Assembly (NCBI RefSeq): GCF_900188005.1
Contig: NZ_FZNR01000001.1
Coordinates: forward strand, 930,001-994,000
Origin: Actinoplanes regularis
GTDB lineage: Bacteria > Actinomycetota > Actinomycetes > Mycobacteriales > Micromonosporaceae
Reading direction: 5' to 3'
DNA length: 64,000 nucleotides
The position numbers and the translations under genes were made by a program. Shown here in pieces: positions 63,485-64,000 of the stretch; positions within the stretch are counted from its first letter, which is position 1; each line of letters begins with the position of its first letter. The notes under the pieces were generated by a model that was not told the DNA's origin, did no database searches, and was given only the letters and a program-made list of their open reading frames with translations.

Positions 63485-63918
63485 TCACAACCACTCTGAC
63501 CCGGAACGGGATACGTCACTCGACGTTATCCACAGCCCCTCCCCGCAGCACTTCTCCAGCGCTACGGCTTCGGTTTCCTCCCAAGGTCGAACCGGATCCC
63601 GGCGATATGTGGCATCAGGACGGTCGCACCCTCCCTCACCGAGCGGGCCGTCTGCGGAGCGGGCTGCTCGTCGCATGGCGACGTACGGTATTCGCTCATC
63701 GCCGCACCGGGTCACGCGGACCGGCACGCCTGCCAGGCCCGGATTCTTCGCCCACCAGGCCATCGTGTCCGGATCCCTCACCGCCTCGGGAAGGGCCTCG
63801 AGATTCGCGGTATACGTACCGACCAGCGTGCCGTCGGCCCCGAACGCCGCGGACGCGAAGCTCAGCATCGAATAGCGCCCGGAATCACGACATCCGTACT
63901 CACATAGATCTCGGCCAC
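63485..63918 (-). pseudogene. Remnant of an actinobacterial 3'-5' exonuclease-like gene, frameshifted
   Basis: From GTG 63918 one frame reads [16 protein letters not shown] and then stops; the neighbouring frame, from about 63880, reads [18 protein letters not shown] and continues [21 protein letters not shown]. Joined, they resemble the N-terminus of a family starting IYVSTDIETDGPIPG.YSMLSF, with the Asp-Ile-Glu catalytic site deleted. After MAWWAKNP the sequence no longer matches. I call it a decayed copy; recall of the family is by eye. Confidence 0.6.
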
Positions 63919-64000
63919 CCGCGAAATGAGCCGCTCAGCCGCGCACCACTCGAACACTCTTCGCCGTAGGACGACAGCCAGGACGGCGTCGGAAATGAGC

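Overview
The window is very GC-rich DNA with GTG starts, many 4-nt start/stop overlaps and an actinobacterial gene set: AdnAB repair helicase-nuclease, mycothiol synthesis (mshB), dapC-fdxA, dapD/dapE with LOG proteins, a three-subunit succinate dehydrogenase and LAL/TetR/XRE regulators. The mshB - small membrane protein - ferredoxin - dapC and dapD-dapE-LOG neighbourhoods resemble those I know from mycobacteria. I judge it a chromosomal segment of a Micromonosporaceae member, possibly Actinoplanes; the genus is inference.

Layout. 0-9 kb: partial cold-shock gene, terminator, adnB and adnA, two LOG genes, one small gene. 9-15 kb: dapE/dapD, a lysG/lysE-type regulator-exporter pair around a palindrome, a MerR regulator fused to a DNA sliding-clamp-like region, and a methyltransferase. 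15-18 kb: four small exported or membrane-anchored beta-sandwich proteins with hairpins and a leader peptide ORF, not assigned to any described system. 18-26 kb: SDR, dapC/ferredoxin, Rv0428c-like acetyltransferase, membrane proteins, mshB, an S9-peptidase-like protein that has lost its catalytic residues, and a Uma2 protein. 26-33 kb: tldD and tldE separated by a tandem 77-bp cassette that encodes chained mini-ORFs, then succinate dehydrogenase. 33-39 kb: acetyltransferases, XRE-cupin regulator, TetR/MFS efflux pair with an AlkB-like gene, and a cluster of tandem repeats.

39.6-56.4 kb is a catabolic region. A ten-gene, mostly overlapping operon encodes a branched-chain-amino-acid-type ABC transporter, two SDRs, an aminoglycoside-phosphotransferase-like protein, an acyl-CoA dehydrogenase and a TetR. 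It is followed by a LAL regulator broken by an in-frame amber codon, and a TetR-aldehyde dehydrogenase-alcohol dehydrogenase operon divergent from an acyl-CoA ligase. Related palindromes precede several of these units, so they probably act together in uptake and CoA-dependent oxidation of an organic acid or alcohol whose identity the sequence does not reveal. 56-64 kb: NUDIX hydrolase, pterin-dehydratase-like protein, PH-domain protein, peptidase E, a G5-domain protein, an 18-codon peptide ORF, MarR, GNAT and TetR genes, a PAP2 membrane protein and a frameshifted exonuclease remnant.

No rRNA, tRNA, CRISPR array, prophage or IS element was seen. Most signs of change are small: tandem repeats inside genes, a nonsense codon, a frameshift and a repeat cassette. 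Alignments were made by eye against remembered family motifs; no searches were run.
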